In this document: positions 60,684-64,000 of the stretch, piece by piece
Position numbering within the stretch: position 1 is the first letter of the stretch
Layout of the letters: every line of letters begins with the position of its first letter
From: Acidaminococcus sp.
GTDB taxonomy: Bacteria; Bacillota; Negativicutes; Acidaminococcales; Acidaminococcaceae
Length of the DNA: 64,000 nucleotides
NCBI GenBank assembly: GCA_022482815.1
Contig: JAKVOM010000001.1
Coordinates: 248,001-312,000 of the forward strand
Direction: 5' to 3'
The notes under the pieces: model-generated
Database searches by the model: none
What the model was told of the DNA's origin: nothing
Seen by the model: the letters and a program-made list of their open reading frames with translations, nothing else
Translations under genes and position numbers: made by a program

Positions 60684-61862
60684 TTAGCGATAGCTTTCTT
60701 TTAAGATATCAACAATGTCTTCTTTTGTGATTGTGTAATGCTCCCAATCAATTTTAGTGCTGTCAACCGTGATATCAGCAATCTTTTGGAAATCATCTGG
60801 AGTAATACCATATTCGGACATTGCCAGACGGCGTACCCCCGTTTCATCCATAAGACGAGTCAATGCCGTAACAAAACCATTCCCAGGGCAGGTAGGATCT
60901 TTTTTAACGCCCATCATTTCACCTAATTCATCAAGCAGCTCTGGTCTCAATTTTTTAACTTTATTGTAATAAGCTTCCGCGATAAAAATCAGAGACAAAC
61001 CATGAGCAACTTTCGGGAAAAGTCCGCCAATTGTCTGCGCAATAATGTGATGAGATGTCGTATTGATAATAGACTGAGTGTAACCGCCTAAAATATCTGC
61101 CGCATAGGCCATCCAAGAACGAGCTTCCAAGTTGTTTCCGTCTTTTGCCACTTCAGGGAGCCACTTGTTGATTGTTTTAACAGCTTCCGTAGAGTAAACA
61201 TCAAGAAGACGATTGCTATGTTCATTAGAAATATAGCATTCCGAAACGTGGAACAAGGCATCAAATCCCTGATAGAGCGTCAGTTTATGAGGAAGCGTCA
61301 GCATAAGTTCAGGATCGATGAAGGAAATGGTCGGGAAAATAGCATCCATAGCGAAATCCAATTTTTCTCCCGTATTCTCGTTAGTAATGACAGCGTACGG
61401 ATCAGTTTCCGTCCCGGTCCCACAGGTCGTGGAGACTGTAACAATAGGTGCTGCACCTTTAACTTCTTTTCTCCCGCCTGAGCCAGTGTTTGCATAGTCC
61501 CAAATATCACCGTCATTCTTCAACATGATGGCAGCTGCCTTTGCAGTATCCACACTGCTTCCTCCGCCCAGGCCCAGCGTAAAGTCGCAATTTTCCTTTT
61601 TGGCAAGGGTCGTTGCTTCCATAACACCTTTTCTGGTCGGATTCGGCGTAATCTTGTCATAGACCACGTAATCAACATGATTTTCCTTTAGGTACTCCTC
61701 AACTTTATCCTGGATACCCAGTTTTTTCATCAAGCCATCTTCCGTCACACAGATCAGAGCTTTTTTACCAGGAAGTTTTGCGGTTGCTAACTCTTTGAGC
61801 CGACCTGCGCCAAATACGATTCGTGTCGGAATATAAGTATCTACTTTTACCATTCTAGTCAT
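60684..61862 (-). CDS. Iron-containing alcohol dehydrogenase
   Basis: 392 aa. Type III ADH: nucleotide motif GLGGGSSVDTAKAAA (about residues 97-111), then the metal-binding region with ligands in DALFHVSECY and further His in SHHIIAQTIGG and KVAHGLSLIF. Reduces an aldehyde to alcohol or the reverse with NAD(P)H. In the same unit as the serine dehydratase (17-bp gap) and the DapA-like enzyme, so it may act on an aldehyde from that pathway. Confidence 0.92.
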   Translation of the reverse strand: MTRMVKVDTYIPTRIVFGAGRLKELATAKLPGKKALICVTEDGLMKKLGIQDKVEEYLKENHVDYVVYDKITPNPTRKGVMEATTLAKKENCDFTLGLGGGSSVDTAKAAAIMLKNDGDIWDYANTGSGGRKEVKGAAPIVTVSTTCGTGTETDPYAVITNENTGEKLDFAMDAIFPTISFIDPELMLTLPHKLTLYQGFDALFHVSECYISNEHSNRLLDVYSTEAVKTINKWLPEVAKDGNNLEARSWMAYAADILGGYTQSIINTTSHHIIAQTIGGLFPKVAHGLSLIFIAEAYYNKVKKLRPELLDELGEMMGVKKDPTCPGNGFVTALTRLMDETGVRRLAMSEYGITPDDFQKIADITVDSTKIDWEHYTITKEDIVDILKESYR

Positions 61863-61879
61863 CCTTTCAAACTGAACAA

Positions 61880-63466
61880 TTACTCTTCGGGAAGAAAATG
61901 TCTTTCCGTCTTTTTAAGAATCTCACGGGCCGTCTTCGTTTTGCCAAGACCGCCGAAAGTGCAGCGTAATTCCAAGGGAAGCGAGAGACCGATTTCCAGG
62001 ATAGCTTTAATGGTCTCATCCAGAGGAATTACCTTGTCATATCCTGCAAGAATCATATTTGCACTTGCAATGGCATTAGTGCCGGCCATGATATTCTTTC
62101 CAAGGCAGGGAACTTCTACACGGTTGCCCACAGGATCGCAGGCAAGACCGGTAATATTCTGCAGCGCTACAGAAGCAGCGTCGAGGCATTCCTGAATACT
62201 GCCTCCCATGATAGCTGCGATTGCATCAGCAGTCATTCCCGAAGCGGCTCCACATTCCACCTGACAACCCGCAACTTCTGCTGAGAACGTTGCCTGTTCA
62301 GCGAAGAATACCCCAACGAGCCCTGCCACAAAGAGTCCTTCAATCAATTGCTGACGAGACCATCCCAGCATCTTAGCCATGCCAAGAAGTGTGCCGGGAA
62401 GGCAGCCGCAGGAACCACAAGTAGGCGCAGCCACGATAACTCCCATGGAGCTCTTGCACTCCATTACAGCTGTAATCTGCGCAATAACTGCATTCACAAG
62501 AGGATCGGGAACCAATCTCTTTTTCTCTTCTTCAATCTTGGAACATTGAACCCCTAGGATACGGTCACGATACTGAGTTCCCCTAAGCCCTGTATCGACT
62601 GCTTTTTCCATGATGGAAAGAATTTCATCCATCTGCTTGATTACTTCATTCTCGGACTTACCACCGCGACGCATCTCGTACAGAGTAGCATATTTCCAGG
62701 CATCCATGGGTTCATGTCGTTTGGAATAATTAATCAACTGTTCCGCACTCGAAAAAGGTACATTGCTCTCTTTACTCGAAAGTGTCGGCAGCACAGGATC
62801 CAGAGTAAAACAATCCGTAACACCCGTCATCCCAGAAATTTTCTTTACAAGTTCAGGGGAAAGAGGATGTGCAAACTTCCAATTAACGATGGCTTTCTTC
62901 CCATTTTCATCAGGTAAACGAAATTCATAGGGAGGAAGGATACGGTCTGCAGCGCTCTGGAAAGCAGAAAGTGCCTTCTGAGAAAGGTCAAAATAGACAA
63001 GGAGTTCATAGAAATCGCCCTGAATTTGAACCTTAAAGCCATCCAGCTTTTGCATCTCTACCATTCCACCGCCAATGGAAATAGCTTCCCAATTGCGTTT
63101 CTTACCGTTTTTTCCTTCAGCAGAAACCCTGTAGTTACCAGGATGAACAGCACCATAATCGAGGATACGATATTCTACATCGATATTCTTTTCCTTTAGC
63201 AGTTCTTCATAGCGGTCTACTTCAGGGCTTGCCAGTGGAATATCAAGCAAGCCACATGCAAAACCCATATCGCTGCCATGACCGGTGTGAGATGCTGCAA
63301 GAGATCCGTTGACATCAAAATCACATACAACTTTTTTAACATCATTTCCCAAAGATTGCCGAATAAGAGCTGCAATTCTCGCAGCTCCGGCAACATGAGA
63401 ACTGGAAGGGCCGCGCATAACAGGACCAAGTACGTCATTAAAGATGCTGCAAGGCAATTTTTCCAT
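61880..63466 (-). CDS. L-serine ammonia-lyase, iron-sulfur-dependent, single-chain
   Basis: 528 aa, alpha and beta domains fused. N-terminal GPVMRGPSSSHVAGAARIA (beta domain signature); the alpha domain has MGVIVAAPTCGSCGCLPG, GCQVECGAASGM and CDPVGNRVEVPCLGKN with cluster cysteines. Converts serine (possibly threonine or a relative) to pyruvate and ammonia. Lies 16 bp after the DapA-like gene and 17 bp before the ADH. The SHVAG motif differs from the usual SHTVG, so another substrate is possible. Confidence 0.88.
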   Translation of the reverse strand: MEKLPCSIFNDVLGPVMRGPSSSHVAGAARIAALIRQSLGNDVKKVVCDFDVNGSLAASHTGHGSDMGFACGLLDIPLASPEVDRYEELLKEKNIDVEYRILDYGAVHPGNYRVSAEGKNGKKRNWEAISIGGGMVEMQKLDGFKVQIQGDFYELLVYFDLSQKALSAFQSAADRILPPYEFRLPDENGKKAIVNWKFAHPLSPELVKKISGMTGVTDCFTLDPVLPTLSSKESNVPFSSAEQLINYSKRHEPMDAWKYATLYEMRRGGKSENEVIKQMDEILSIMEKAVDTGLRGTQYRDRILGVQCSKIEEEKKRLVPDPLVNAVIAQITAVMECKSSMGVIVAAPTCGSCGCLPGTLLGMAKMLGWSRQQLIEGLFVAGLVGVFFAEQATFSAEVAGCQVECGAASGMTADAIAAIMGGSIQECLDAASVALQNITGLACDPVGNRVEVPCLGKNIMAGTNAIASANMILAGYDKVIPLDETIKAILEIGLSLPLELRCTFGGLGKTKTAREILKKTERHFLPEE

Positions 63467-63482
63467 TTTAATCTAACTCCTC

Positions 63483-64000
63483 TCAGCGGAACTCAATAGA
63501 AGAAGCCAGTTTTTCGACATAAGCAATTTCATTATTCGTAAGTTCGAGACGATGTCTTCTCACATATCCTGATTCCAGACCGCAGTAGTGTTTTACGATA
63601 TATTTATTAACCTGTACGGGTTTTGGGAATGTTTCCAGAAGTTCAAGGAGCGGCAAGATTCTCCGATAGATATCCCTGGCTTTGGCGTAATCTTTTTCCT
63701 TACATACAGCATCGAAAATAGCTACGCAGTCTTGCGGTGCAAAGTTGGCTCCCATGCTAATCCATCCGCAGGCGCCGGAAGCAAAGCTTTCAAAAGCAAG
63801 AGTATCACATCCGCAGAACACACTTGTCGTCTCCGGAGCTTCGTTGACGACTTCCGTGAGCCTTTGAATTTCACCGGTAGATTCCTTAACAATGGCAGCT
63901 CTGGGGATAGATAGGAGTTTTCTATACGTTGCAGGTTCGATGTTAACCCCCGCTGATCCAGGATTGTTATAAACCACAAACGGAATATTCGTGTGATCAC
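63483..64000 (-). CDS. DapA/NAL-family aldolase, C-terminal part (gene continues past the window)
   Basis: About 172 codons, open at the window edge. The reading frame continues upstream as DHTNIPFVVYNNPGSAGVN; the YNNPG motif and the Schiff-base lysine in AAIVKESTGE are diagnostic of dihydrodipicolinate synthase / N-acetylneuraminate lyase-type enzymes. They condense or cleave pyruvate with an aldehyde. Start not seen. Operon with a serine dehydratase and ADH points to a catabolic aldolase rather than lysine synthesis. Confidence 0.88.
   Translation of the reverse strand, partial: DHTNIPFVVYNNPGSAGVNIEPATYRKLLSIPRAAIVKESTGEIQRLTEVVNEAPETTSVFCGCDTLAFESFASGACGWISMGANFAPQDCVAIFDAVCKEKDYAKARDIYRRILPLLELLETFPKPVQVNKYIVKHYCGLESGYVRRHRLELTNNEIAYVEKLASSIEFR

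Overview
The window looks like chromosome of an anaerobic, amino-acid-fermenting diderm Firmicute (Negativicutes, most like an Acidaminococcus). Evidence: [FeFe]-hydrogenase, iron-sulfur L-serine dehydratase, a citrate lyase alpha subunit with a 2-hydroxycarboxylate transporter, a TRAP transporter, a T-box leader, and many amino-acid catabolic genes under LysR regulators. No plasmid or phage core is seen. Product names rest on motif and family recognition without any database search.

Layout. 1-2650: a type I restriction-modification locus (two S-type genes around hsdM) with a promoter flanked by palindromes, then tRNA-Ala(CGC). 2955-7753: aquaporin, Rrf2 regulator, LysR regulator divergent from an IlvD/Edd-type dehydratase. 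8306-11883: a two-gene hydrogenase operon. 12662-15843: an NRAMP-like transporter, a DUF1445/YcsI protein and pyroglutamyl-peptidase. 15846-33691: mainly envelope genes: zinc-ribbon membrane proteins, an L,D-transpeptidase, two beta-lactamase-fold serine hydrolases, an amidase, a MATE exporter and a CapA-like protein; also pirin, a secreted C26 amidotransferase, a GntP permease and LysR. 34210-37056: pxpABC (5-oxoprolinase) with a small membrane ORF inside and a frameshift in pxpC. 37364-40404: citF and a citrate-type transporter. 41421-45330: TRAP transporter plus LUD protein under a T-box. 45760-53953: M48 protease, MATE, a UxaA-type dehydratase/DAACS operon with LysR, and diaminopropionate ammonia-lyase. 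54378-58291: cysteine desulfidase-like enzyme, YfcC transporter, M20 hydrolase. 58388-64000: FCD regulator, eutH interrupted by TGA, and an ADH, serine dehydratase, DapA-like operon running off the end.

How it fits together. A recurrent theme is glutamate/5-oxoproline: pyroglutamyl-peptidase releases 5-oxoproline, PxpABC hydrolyses it to glutamate, and the NRAMP-like and YcsI-like proteins resemble partners found next to PxpABC homologues in Bacillus (ycsF-ycsG-ycsI-kipI-kipA). Other cassettes pair a transporter with a deaminating or dehydrating enzyme and a regulator. The hydrogenase can dispose of the reducing equivalents.

The most unusual structural feature is a family of composite, mosaic intergenic repeats, at least nine large copies in both orientations, built from recurring modules including a 40-bp palindrome that keeps its pairing through a compensatory change. 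Other notable signals are the T-box ahead of a TRAP transporter, the GACA-linked frameshift in pxpC, the in-frame TGA in eutH and a 30-bp perfect palindrome at the pirin promoter.
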